Source of the DNA: Nectonema munidae
Taxonomy: Eukaryota > Nematomorpha > Nectonematoida > Nectonematidae
Reading direction: 5' to 3'
Assembly (NCBI GenBank): GCA_030549495.1
Contig: JAUIRK010000920.1
Coordinates: 744,001-808,000 of the forward strand
DNA length: 64,000 nucleotides
Part shown: one piece after another, positions 24,588 through 36,100 of the stretch
Layout: each line of letters begins with the position of its first letter
How positions within the stretch are numbered: position 1 is the first letter of the stretch
Notes under the pieces: model-generated
What the model saw: only the letters and a program-made list of their open reading frames with translations
What the model was told of the DNA's origin: nothing
Database searches by the model: none
Position numbers and translations under genes: made by a program

Positions 24588-24686
24588 GGAGAGCTTAAAC
24601 AAGATGAGGGAGCTTGAGTGAAAGAAGAGAGCTTGAATGAGAGAAGAGAGATTGGATGAGAGAAGAGAGCTTGAGTGATTGAGTTT
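24588..24686. repeat. Degenerate 19-bp minisatellite
   Basis: Five imperfect units of GAGCTTGAATGAGAGAAGA type follow one another. The purine-rich plus strand produces a spurious serine/leucine-rich frame on the minus strand. Confidence 0.85.
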
Positions 24687-24689
24687 TAG

Positions 24690-25385
24690 CAGAGAAGCGG
24701 AAGAGAAAAACAGAGAAGAAGACAGAAAGGGAAATATAATCACTGTGAAAAGATGAGAAAATCTAGTGGATCAACGTGTGTTTGCTCAAAAATACTACAA
24801 GGAGACACTGTGATAAACATTGCTTACTTATTGTGTGCATATTGAAACAATGGTATTATTATTATTATATAGCACTCACATCGTTTGTAAAATATTTTTG
24901 AGAAGGAATTTCAGAGCAGCTTGGCATGATGTTTGACTCGAAAGTCTGTATTCGCCCCCCGGATGTGCGCCCCTGCTAAAAAAGTTTCAAATTATACACA
25001 CCGAAAAATCTTGGTATTGTAATCGATTATTCTCAATAAAATATCAATGCTTTTGAGATAAATGGAGGTAGGACAAAACTGTACACGTCCTTTTTGTGTT
25101 TTGTTAACACTAATTCTAATATTTAAATCAAGTTTTCGTATTACTCCAATATTATAATCAAATTTATGGCTTGTGTTAATACTAACTCTATTATTAGAAT
25201 CAAGTTTTTGCGTTTAAAAGAGAGGGGGGTTCTGTCCTCTTTCTCATTTTGAGAGAAAGGATTTTGTCCAGTGGGGATTTTGTCGGGGTGCTTTTGTCTA
25301 GCCCCGAGATAAATATATCAAAGTATAATCAACTTAATTTAAAGTAGCATGGGATTTGAAAAGAGAAGTTGCAACTGATATAAAG
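24690..25385. other. No gene recognised
   Basis: Contains two imperfect copies of a motif around GTTAAYACTAAYTCTA with ATCAAGTTTT (about 25107-25135 and 25173-25208), a weak direct repeat about 70 bp apart. Nothing coding. Confidence 0.45.
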
Positions 25386-25389
25386 CAAA

Positions 25390-25645
25390 CTGCTGGCAAA
25401 ACTCAACTCTCGCTCTTCCTTTGCCGTGACTACACCTGAGTCAGAAAGAAAGAGAGAAGATCGAGTTGTTTCCTCTGGAGAAGTTGCTAACCGAAGCGGA
25501 GGTTTTTTGTGAGATGTTTTCGAAAAACAACCTTCCTGGTTCGAAGTACTAAAGAGCATTGGCCCTTTCTCTTGCGTCAGTGTTTCATGACGATTTTGAA
25601 AGAAGTGTAAACAAACACCTTGGCAAAACAAGGAAAAGCGCGAGC
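25390..25645 (+). repeat. Dispersed repeat, partner of 13435-13640
   Basis: Shares with the reverse complement of 13435-13640 the blocks GTAAACAAACACC and TTTTTGTGAGATGTTTTC in the same order. The 112-codon minus-strand frame across it lies inside this repeat and is not taken as a gene. Confidence 0.65.
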
Positions 25646-25746
25646 CTGTGAAGCAAGCGATCTTCACAAGCGTGTAGGGATGTTGAAGGGCTGATTCACC
25701 AGTGAAGCTTTCTTTGAAAACACTGAAAGTCCAGTGTCCACCCTTT

Positions 25747-25845
25747 TTTAGTGGGATGGAAAGTCCTGGTAGATTCTGGACTCAGCATTCACGGCGGGGC
25801 CATGATATCCATAAGGATGTGTGTGAACGTCACTAACAATTCTTA
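25747..25845 (+). repeat. Hairpin-bearing LINE 3' end, copy 2
   Basis: Matches 8161-8255 from TTTTAGTGGGAT onward: AGTCC...GGACTCAGCAT, CGGCGGGGCCATGATATCC and GTCACTAACAA. No reverse transcriptase precedes it here, so it is either a severely 5'-truncated LINE copy or a SINE using the same 3' end. The first stem keeps its base pairs at the outer five positions. Confidence 0.65.
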
Positions 25846-25849
25846 TCTA

Positions 25850-26730
25850 AACTTAATAAAATCTTTTCCTGCTTTAGTGCTTAATCGTTATTTGTCTGAA
25901 ATTCGCATCTAAAAGTTTTTACCCAAAAATTAATTCATTTTTTGAGTAATAAGACATAAAAAAAAGCTTTGAAAGTAGGAAAACTTAATAGTTAATTGTC
26001 TAAAAAATCTTAGAAGATTAGAGAATAATCTAAGTTAATCTTTGAAAGTAATAAAGATATTAAAAAACAACATAATAAATAACAATTTCGTAAATCGGTT
26101 CGGAAGCATCCCAAGGATGCTGAAATTCGAGGATAATTTAACTTAAAAATTAACCCTAAAACGCAGTTAGCATACACAAAATGCCGCATCACCGTTTATT
26201 TCAAGTAATCTATACCTTGGAATTTTCATGGTCTTAACAAGTTAAGATCAATATTGTATTAATTACACAGTTGTATCATATTCAGCCATCCAATCTCCTT
26301 CGTCATCTCATCACATCTGAAAGTTTGTTACTTAGTGAGATTAGTTGGCTGGATGCTAATTTAGTATTTAATTTAATTTTATAGCGATTCTAATTCTCGA
26401 TATTTAAACTCCTACTAATTTTACGAAACCTAAAGAAAGCTTAAAAAAGCTTAGCTGCCTGGGAGAGCAAATGGCGCAGTTCAAAATTGGAAAAAGACCC
26501 TAAATATTTTAGAAACATTATTTCTGACAGACATGCCCACTTAGGTGAAAAAAATGATAAGAAATATAAAAAAATTCTAAAAAAAAAAATATATATATAT
26601 AATATATAACAAAATTGTAAAAACTGAAAGATTTATTGGTGATGTTGCTAACTATAGTTTCGGAGTATAAACTCCTCTTTCAAAGCAAATACAGTCGGCT
26701 ATCACAAATTCGGAGTGTTAGGATTCGGCC
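25850..26730. other. AT-rich DNA, no gene seen
   Basis: Short frames only and a small TA-rich dinucleotide run near 26590. Confidence 0.5.
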
Positions 26731-26734
26731 TTTC

Positions 26735-26892
26735 CGAATTTATAACGGTAAAGGTACCACGTGATGTTTTCATCGAAAAGGCAGAATTGCACCGCTCTTT
26801 CTATGAAGAAAGTAGGCTTGATGCGGGATCGAACCCAAGATCTTGAGTTATCGAAACAAAGTATCTAACCAACATTACTCACGCCCCCTGCT
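26735..26892 (-). repeat. tRNA-derived SINE, copy 2
   Basis: Read on the minus strand it gives TTGGTTAGATACTTTG (A box) and GGGTTCGATCCCGCATCAAG (B box and body), then the same body as the copy at 15396, with the GGTACC near the 3' end kept. Confidence 0.75.
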
Positions 26893-26894
26893 TA

Positions 26895-27955
26895 TAAACT
26901 TGTTTCAAACTAAAATTCAATGTCAGATGTCTATTTACTAAAAGTAATACAAAAAAAATATTGCATATGAGAATCTGTAAGTTAATTTTAAGATGTACTG
27001 ATTCTACTGGGGGTAGGCAATTTTTTGAACACTTCTTTTAAATTTATTGTTTTAGGTGCTTTGGTCTTTCTCTAATTATTTTTACTTGCTATAGATATAG
27101 AGACTCATTAGTTCTTCTTCATTTAGGTAACTTTTATTTTCTAAATCTTCAAGAGGCTCAGTTGTTAATTGAATCAATCATTCAATAATTTAACTAAATA
27201 AAATATTTTTGGAATAATCAATGTACCGGATTAACCAAGGTCCGAATTAGTGATAGTCAACTGTATATATAAATAATAAAATTGTGAAAATGAGATGTAA
27301 AGGGAATCAGGATGTTTACGATAAACGATTGTTGTGTTAAGGAGATGATGATGTTGAGGATAAAATACTTTAAATGGGAATTTATGAGGGGTTATTTGAC
27401 AGTTCTCTTCACGTACAGAACAGAAAAGATATTGAAAAGTATAAAAGATACCTTAGCAGTAGGAATTTAAGGCGAGAATTCAATGAACCTTTAATTGAAA
27501 ATTTATTTGTATTGTGAAGTTTATTATGGCTGTAAGCGAATGAAAGATAAAAAGTAATAAATGATAATTTTATAAAAGTGTCTTGCGTTATCGTTATCAA
27601 AGTGGAGGCACACACGACTTCACAAACACGTGGTGATAAAGAGAAGCCATTTCATTCAGGGAGACCTTTTTATCTCTTCGCCATCCAACTTACGCATTCT
27701 CAAGCTTTCGCTTCATTAGGGGCGGAATTTTGTAGCTATGTTTTGAGATAAAGATTTAAAAAGCATGCATATGTTCACTTTTATATATTATTGCATTTCA
27801 TATTTATCTTTCTAACAAACTGCCCTGCTTCATTTTACCTGAAATTACACAGCAAATATAAGGGCTTCGATAATGATGATAAATTAATACTGCCAGATAA
27901 ATCCTTTGGTGTGATGAAATTATATGAAGTTAATTTTATTAAGCTGACCTAACAT
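26895..27955. other. No gene recognised
   Basis: AT-rich with short frames on both strands, none with family motifs. Confidence 0.5.
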
Positions 27956-27959
27956 CAGA

Positions 27960-28510
27960 ACAATTCTTGTTGACGAATGCCTCAGGTGTCATTCAAAAAC
28001 ATTTGAAATTTGCTAAAATCATGCGAATTTTAAAACTTGTTGAACCTTTTGACACCTACACCTCATACAGACCAATTTCTTTAATATCTACTTTTGCTAA
28101 AATTTTTGAAAAAATGATTCACACCTATTTGATGACCTACCTTAGAATCATTGATTTTTCTCAGGAAATCTATATGTGTTTTCATCATATAAAGCAACTG
28201 AACAGGTTCTGCCTATGCTTCCTTCATTCATATCAAAAAGCATTTATAGACATACAATTACAATTTGTTTGCTCTTAGAATTTACAAAAGCATTTGATAA
28301 AGGCAATCAATCACAAGCTTCTTCTTCATAAACTTTCAAAAATCGATATAAAAGGTATTTTGCATAAATTTACTGAAAGCAGCTATCTACAGTTTTGCGA
28401 AAACGACATACCTTCTAACAATAGCAAGTCTAAAGAAATATTTCTCACAGAAACATGAATTCCACAAGTTTCCAATCCTCACCTTCTTTTCTTCACTTAA
28501 TTAGTGCCGT
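27960..28510 (+). mobile_element. LINE reverse transcriptase fragment (CR1/Jockey-like)
   Basis: The frame at 27967-28278 shows KFAKIMRILKLVEPFDTYTS and YRPISLISTFAKIFEKMIHT, which are RT motifs 0 to 2a. After frame changes come LEFTKAFD, KLSKIDIKGILHKF, YLQFCENDIPS and IPQVSNPHLLF, matching the LDxxKAFD, LxKxGIRG and VPQGSxLGPLLF motifs in order. About four frame changes are needed and the FADD core is missing. An old truncated copy. Confidence 0.75.
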
Positions 28511-28514
28511 GGAG

Positions 28515-31185
28515 TATTTTAATACCCCTGTAAACTCCAAACCATAATTTATCATAAAAATACTATTCCTTAAAATTCAATACTTTCAGTACCTTTCATC
28601 TTGACAATTTACTAAATCATAGTTCTACCAAAGTTAGAAATTATAAACTTAATAAAAAAAACATGGACAATTTATTGGTTGCTCTGCAGGTTTAACACCA
28701 GGCTTATGGGTCTTGAAAAACATGTTTCACCAGTAAAACTAAGAAAGTCTCACATACTTTTTATGAGATTCCAACAATGGAAAAATCCATCTATTATATT
28801 TTAATATTTTAGTGACAAAGGTTTATTGGACAAAATAATAATGCATAGAAGCTTTGGGTTGTTGTCCTTGAATAAAAATCGATTCATGAAAACACTTTGA
28901 ATAATAAATTGTCGTAGATAAACATTTTTTACCATTATTTTAAAAAAATAAACAAAAAAGTATAAATAAATATATTTATGACGTTAATTTTAGTGACCGT
29001 TTTACGCAAATACACGTGATTCCCATTTTTTGCACTTATTCGCAATCTAATTTTTTTTCTTCCAATTTCTATTTTTTGATGATGCATAGCATTTCTTATT
29101 TTTCAGAGCTTATTCTAAGAATTGGAATGCAATTTTTCATTGGCATTGAGGATAATTTTTTTAAAGAATATTATTACTGATAAACAGGGTTTACAAATAA
29201 AAGTGGTATTCTAAAGGATAAGGACTTTGTGAGTGAATGCCCAAGATGTAGAAAAATGGAAAACGCTAGAGATCATGAAAAAATAGGGTTCACAAACAAA
29301 AAAAGGATTGCGACTGATTGCGTAAAAATCGCAACTTTTATAGCGATTTATGTTCATATATTAGAATAAAGTTGGGTTGTAGTGAAGTTTCAATCAAATA
29401 TTTTCTGATTTACCTCAGAAATAATCATAGTGGTTTTGGAGAAATTACAGCCTAAAAATTTCATATGGCGGAATATAATTAAGACAAAACTACTAAGCAT
29501 TTTTTTGCCAAAAGTTCAGATAATAAAGTTACTAAACTTTGAAATTTTCCAGTTAGTTTATAACTTTGTTTTCTGAATTTTTAGTATAAAAAAGCTTTGT
29601 AGTTTTCAAAGTTCAAAAATTTAATCTGAAATAAAGCTAGTACATTTTTGTAATATTTTTGAGTTAATAAATAATAAAGTGTAGAAAAACCTTATAATCG
29701 AAAAACAAGAAAACAAAGTGCATTTTTTTTTAGAAATAAATAGACTTTTTGGAAAAAATTATTTTTATAAACGCCCAAAAATGAATAAACAAAACTGAAA
29801 TTTTAATTAAAAAATGCTTTATTCACCGATAACCATTTTTAAAGTAATATTTTAGAAAAACTTGCACATTTTAAATGCAGTCCTACAATCGAGAGCGAAT
29901 TTTCGATAAAAAGAGCCCAGAAGCTGAAAATGCTCTTTCCCTTTCTAGACTTGTAGGTTTAATTGAAAGAAGTGCAGCTAAAAGTTTATTAATTTTTTCT
30001 GTTCGTTTGCCTGTCGCTTCGAAAAGTTTAAATCCTTTGTTGGCATCAAATATATCTTCCCTAGCTATAGTAGAAGTGCTGGGACTTTCAAGTTTACTTA
30101 TTTCACTAAAATATTTTTCAAGCTGTGGATCATATCAACTGAGGATATTACTTTATTCTCTTTTGCAAAGAAAAAAAGAGATGCAAACTTCTGGAATATT
30201 CAATATATATTTGATAGAATGAAAAATCGATGAGATACATAGAAACAGAGAGACGCAATTTTTTGATATATTGTTTTTTTATAAACAAATAGGTGATGTA
30301 CTTTCTATCATTTTAGCTTGAAAGAATTTTAAAGAAAGGAGAATTAAAATGTATAAAGTAAATCAGAGATAAATGGGTGAATAAAACTAGGCAGTCTCGG
30401 AACCGGGAATAAGTTACGGTTCCGAGAAGATTCCTAAAATTTTGGAACCGGGAGCGAACACTATGATGTAAAAATTCATTTTTCACAGTTGTAATACTTT
30501 TTGAAAATATATTATATATATTTTATATCAAATAGGAAAACGAATACTTTATTACGATGATAAATTATCAATCATATTATGTTTTCATTTTTCGTAAATA
30601 AAAAAAAATGGATTATTCTTCTTTCTCATGACTACTGTCTTTGTCTTTCTCAGTGGGTGGAGAATTTTCACAAACGTCCTTTCCTTTCTCTAAAGAATAA
30701 AAAAGATTACAAAATTTAGCGTTACTGTAAAAAAATGTTACACGTTCAAATCTAATTTTATGGAGACGAGCGAATATCCCTTAAGGAAGATTTCACAAGA
30801 TTTAAAGATTTGCAAGGAAATTAACTTGGATTAAATCGTTTTCAGTTAAATAATTTTTTTAATACTTACTATAGGTTAAATTTATATATATATTTTTGTT
30901 TTGCCATTTTCACTTTGGAAAAACTTCTTTAAACACGATTATTCTTTTCAACAACAACGATAACCTGAACGAGCTTGAATGCCTTGCGGATAGATTTTAC
31001 TTCTTTTCTCTTTTAGTTCTTGATTAACAACTTTCACGCCTCATTTCATTTTTGCCAATGAATTGTTGCTATACCAATACTTTTCTCAAATATTTAACTT
31101 GCTTACTTATCTAAATCAGTACTAAATAAATAATGAAACTGTTTGCTTGATTGGAACAAGCTAATAAGTGAATCAGAATACTTTA
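28515..31185. other. AT-rich DNA, no convincing gene
   Basis: A 115-codon plus frame at 29875-30222 (begins MQSYNRERIFDKKSPEAENA) has no family match that I recognise. Elsewhere only short frames and A/T runs. Confidence 0.4.
30396..30426. repeat. Small perfect inverted repeat
   Basis: CTCGGAACCG and CGGTTCCGAG form 10-bp arms around an 11-base spacer. A third GGAACCGGGA lies 26 bp further on. The GC content is far above the surroundings. Confidence 0.8.
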
Positions 31186-31189
31186 TGCC

Positions 31190-31615
31190 CAACTAACTTC
31201 TGCTTCTTCTTCTACACCTTGTCCCCAAGTTGGGGGTCGGTGGCCATGATATTGAGCCTCCATTTTCCTCTATCCTCAGCATCATCTTGTTCAAACCCGA
31301 GAGTGTGTATTTTTTCCAAGAGCCCATCTTTCCATCTCTTGCCCTTTTCTTTTGCCGACTACAGTCCCATCAAAAGCTTTTCGAACGCTGTTCTCTTCTT
31401 TCATTCTTAGTACATGGCCTTACCACCTTAGTTTGCTTCTTGCTATAACACTTAAAACACTAAAGTTTACTAGGCTGCGTCTCCTGACTTCTTCATTTTT
31501 ATGTGATCTTTCAGTGGATATTCCTAGTATTTTCCTCAACATTGTCAATTGTGTTGTGGCAAACTTTCTTTCATCTTTCTTTTTTAAAGTTAGACATTAT
31601 GTTCCACGTATGCCC
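31190..31615 (-). mobile_element. LINE C-terminal fragment (RTE/Nimb-like)
   Basis: The minus strand reads TTQLTMLRKILGISTERSHK, NEEVRRRS, VIARSKLRW, GHVLRMKEENSVRKAF and VVGKRARDGKMGSWKKY. This is the well-known C-terminal segment (RRLLRWxxG...NEEIRRR...RLRWxGHVxR...GKRxRGRPxxRW) of the LINE group whose RT fragment lies at 11865-12240. One stop and small shifts are present. Confidence 0.8.
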
Positions 31616-31619
31616 AACT

Positions 31620-33155
31620 AACTAACCAGACTAAATCATTGATTAGCTGGTCAAGCTAAGCACCAGTTGAATAAATAACACAGAAGACCATTTTCGATGT
31701 CACATATGGTGTAAGAAGCAGCAGCATAAAAAATATACATGTATAAAATTCATTTTAAAAAGCATTCAATCTGAATTCCCTATTTATTCATCGATAAAAA
31801 TTGTCACAACGAAAGGGTTTCAATAATGCATATCTTTAATTTTGACAGCTAAAATTACTTTCACTGCCTGTACCAGCAGCCATGATGCAAAAACATTTTA
31901 ACGACTAGTGTGATAAGAAAAAATTTAGGAGTGATACACGCGTTACTTTGTATACTCGCCTCACGCAGGACTTTATTTCCCACATACAAGCAGTGAGTAT
32001 CCATGAACAGTAAGTTCTAATTTGTTTTAAATAATAAAAAAAGTTATAACAAAGAGTTTAAAAATGGATACTTTTCCAAATCTTTTATTTCGTAGTGGGA
32101 ACAAACATTTTCCTCCTATCTAACTCTTAGTTTATTTATTTATAGCTCTCAAGAAAGTAATCCGATAATAATTGAGATAATGAAATCAAGCGTTGAAAAC
32201 GAGATTGCATACTGTTAAAATTATTGGCGCCTTAATTTTTTGTCAATTGTATTGGCCTTAAAATTTTCTATAAATGTATTCATTCTTCATATTTTTTATA
32301 TTAAAATTTGTTTTAAGTATGCATGCATATATTTAAATCAAAATGAATTCTTTTCATTCATAAAAAATTTAAATGATAGAGGTGACATTGTTTAGCTAAA
32401 ATTATACGAGGCGATGCGCCACTGTTAAAAAGTGTTATAAAAACATGTGAGCATTATTTCCATCCAATCCAAATATTAGTTTTTTAAAGGTTTGAGAATA
32501 TCAGGTAAAAAACATTTCTATTTTAACTTTAAAATCATTCCAGTAACAGAATCAAAAATATTTTTGAAAGATATTCAAAAAGTAATGAGAAAAATAAAAT
32601 ATTTATATGCTATGAAAAAAATTAGATGCACTAATATGAGTAGAGGTGTCAGTTGATTTTGGCATTATCAAACCTGGACAAAAATGGTATTGAAAAAAGC
32701 AAAGAGCAAAAATTTGTTTTTCTTACAAAAATAAATAATTAATATGAAAAATATTTTAAAGGTAAAAAATGACCTTTTATATTAAAAAAAAAGAGATAAA
32801 CAATGGAGCTAAATTTTTCTAAGCTTATCAAACTTATAATGGCAACACTAAATATGAGCCGTGGTCAACATTACTACGAATTAAAAGTACCTTTTCCAAC
32901 GTTAATTATTATTATTAAGGTGATAATACTTCAATTTTTATCGATGTCAGTGCATAGTCTATTTTTGATGACTTTTGTCACTATGTTAAATTATATAGAA
33001 ACTAGCGATGGAACGATGCCAAAGTTTTGTACGATTCCGATTTTTAGTTGATTTATGTGTAAAGAGTTAAATTTTTTTTTATGTGTTTGGACTTGGAACA
33101 TCAATAAATTGAGTTAAATAAAATATTTAGACTTAAAAATGTCATTTTTTAATAC
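31620..33155. other. No gene recognised; possible SEC62 3' flank
   Basis: AT-rich sequence downstream of the SEC62 stop. An 82-codon plus frame at 32803-33051 lacks any motif. Confidence 0.5.
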
Positions 33156-33157
33156 TC

Positions 33158-36100
33158 CTAAAAATAAAAAGAATCTGGAATGAAGTATCGGAAGGTACTA
33201 ATGAAGTACACTCCATTGCAATCACTACACAAAACGTTACCAGATTCTTTGGGAGCTTTCTCTGAGGATGATGCAGACGTTTCAATTGTCATGGAATAAA
33301 TGGGGATGAAGGATTCGACAAAGCCACAATCTTCAAAGAGATTCGGAAAGAGCCAGAACCTGTACTTGCCCAGGGTGCTTAATCTGACGATTAAATAGAT
33401 GAATAAGCTGGCTGTAATTGAAATAGGAAGGTGTAAGTGTTCACAACACTGGAAAAGTGGGCAGGAGATTACCTAAGCCAAGAGCGAGTATCAAACAGAG
33501 GAAGAATATGGCCAAGATGCTGATGTAATAGACGCCATTTTGTAGCTTACTCGGCCACAGAGGATAGCAACAAATGAGGATAGCGAGCAAGACTAAAGAA
33601 GAATGCAAACAAAATGGCGTGTCAAAATAAGTTTAGTGAACGCAATCAATCGTCCTTACGAATTCCAAAGCCCATGAGCCATGTTTTTAATGGAGTGGGA
33701 TTGTACAACCAAATATACGGCTAAAAAAGACGTACAAATATAAGATAGAATAAATTTTCCATTTTATTAATGACTGCTAACTAAATTAAAGAGGTAGTAA
33801 GCAAAATAATTGAACAACTAACTATTTGACAAACTAATTATTTAACTAACAAAGGATATAAATAAATTTATCAAAAATAATTGATACAAAAATTGTTATT
33901 TAATAAAAAAATAATGTTTGGGAATTTACTAGTGATCTCAATTTTTTCATCGATGCATATTGTGATTACATTTTAAAAGTCCCTTACCGATACTAAGAAA
34001 AGATTTTAAGTAGAAAAAATAGTTACATATTTTTTTCAAATTTTTATACCGTAGTATGTTTATAAAAAAATTTCGAATAGGTAACAGCATGAAAAATGTA
34101 GGTAAAAGGAGGCTCATTAAGATAAACATGGTTTAAAAAGTTTTTGTTCTCTTTCAAGGTTAAAAAATAGTAAATCTTGACACAAAAATTTAGAAAAATG
34201 ATTAAAAGTAAAAAAAATATATAATTTTATTCTAAAATTAAAAAAAAGGTAATTTTTGAACTTAAAAACACAATTTTGAATTTGAAAAAACAATTTTGAA
34301 CTAAAAATAGTATATATAAATTTTTAAATGATTTTGTAGTAGTGGCATTTAAACATCATAAAAAAAATCTCTATTGAATTTTAAAAAATAAAAAACTTCA
34401 ATGTGTAAAGTTAGATTTCACATTTTAATGCAAAAACAGAGCTTGCCTCCCATGGTTCCTCCTAGGAAGGTGGTGAACTTGTCCACCACAACTCAACGTC
34501 AAATAAAACTGGGGAAAGGTAAAAAAAGATTAGCATTGAAGTAGAAATATAGATATGTTGAACGAAATTTGGTTGACGTTATTTGTAAATGATCGTTTGA
34601 ATTTATAGTTGATTTTTTTACATCAAATTGTGAGCAAAAGGGCAGCTCTCATTAAAATGCTATTTGATGTACAAAGCGCTATGCACAAAATACAAAGATT
34701 CTTTCATTCTTTATAGCTCTAGTATAATTACTTATTTTATATAATGCTCTATTCAAAAAATGGATTTTAAAAATGAATACACAATTTATGATCGAAATTT
34801 GATTAAAGATCGACTCCTTGTAGATTGGTTGTCCTCTAATCACTCATAAACATTTTTATATATACTACAATCCAGTGGCGGATCCAGGGGGGGGGGGGGG
34901 CTAATGGGCCTAGCCCCTCCCCCTCCCCCTATGAAAAATGGCTTCGAAAATTATCTTTATTAATTTTGCTTTTCCCTAAAACAATACTTGTTACGTTTAT
35001 ATCAACGATATGACGAGTCGAATTCTAAAAGACATAATACAGATGTCGTATTCTCTGAAGACTTTTAGCCAACTTGCAAAAAAATTAAATAGATTTCAAC
35101 CCCCTATAAGATATCCGGGAGTAAAAATAGGACTATTGTGATGCTGCATCTCGTAAAAGGCGAGTAAATCGCTTATATATTACATTTATTGAAGAGTTTT
35201 ATATATTTTGTATCTCTATTCATATAAACCTACACATATATTTGTTGCTCCAACTCCTCAACCTCCTTCTCCATTAATATCCCATGCATCCCCATACATT
35301 CCTATATGTACGTTTTTCCTTATATGCTCAACTCCTCACACCAACAGTTTGCCTCTTCCCACAAACACGGCTTATGAACCTCCTCTCAGATTAAACTGTC
35401 ATTCAACTTTAAACAGTTCTCCTTTCAACGCAGTATATCTCATTACAACTCAGTATCTAATCACTACTAAAGATCATCTCTCGTATTGATCATTTGTCTA
35501 ATCCCCTTAAACCATCAACTAACTCTGTTTAATCCTTTTCATTCAAAGCATTTACATCCTCTACATTTAGTACTTCAACTTGATAAAGACTCGTCGAGTC
35601 GAAAATTCGTTTTATTTAAATTTGTTTGAAACTTTACTCTTTTTATTTTAAACAAATGATCCTTAAGCACTTTACTTATAATCAAAAATATAGACTCAGA
35701 ATCTCAAAAATCTACGATAGAAGGGGAGTCCAAAATCAAATGTCGGACTACCACTGACTCCTTTGCAAATTTGAATCTTTTGAAGACATTTCTTAATCAT
35801 TCTTATATACTTTATGGTCATTTATATACTTCGCAGTCGAAATTGAAGAAATCAGAGTCTGAATCGAAGGAGTTTTCCGCTTCTGACTCTTCATCTTCCT
35901 TTTTTTTAAATTTTATTCTAACTCTTCCATGTATAACAACTAATCAATCAAATAGAACATTCATTTTTCGTTGATTGAACATCGCACCACTTTTTCAACT
36001 GTTTAAAAATATCATATATTTCAATTCATACACTTAAGGTAAAATCTAATAGTTTTCCTACATTTCTTTAATACTAAAACAACTGAACTTTTTTTTATCA

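Noticed and set aside
25329-25667. 112-codon minus-strand ORF
   Set aside because: It lies within the dispersed repeat shared in inverted form with 13.4 kb, where the other copy does not keep the frame.
31168-31448. Plus-strand ORFs rich in Ser/Phe
   Set aside because: Antisense to a clearly recognised LINE C-terminal segment.
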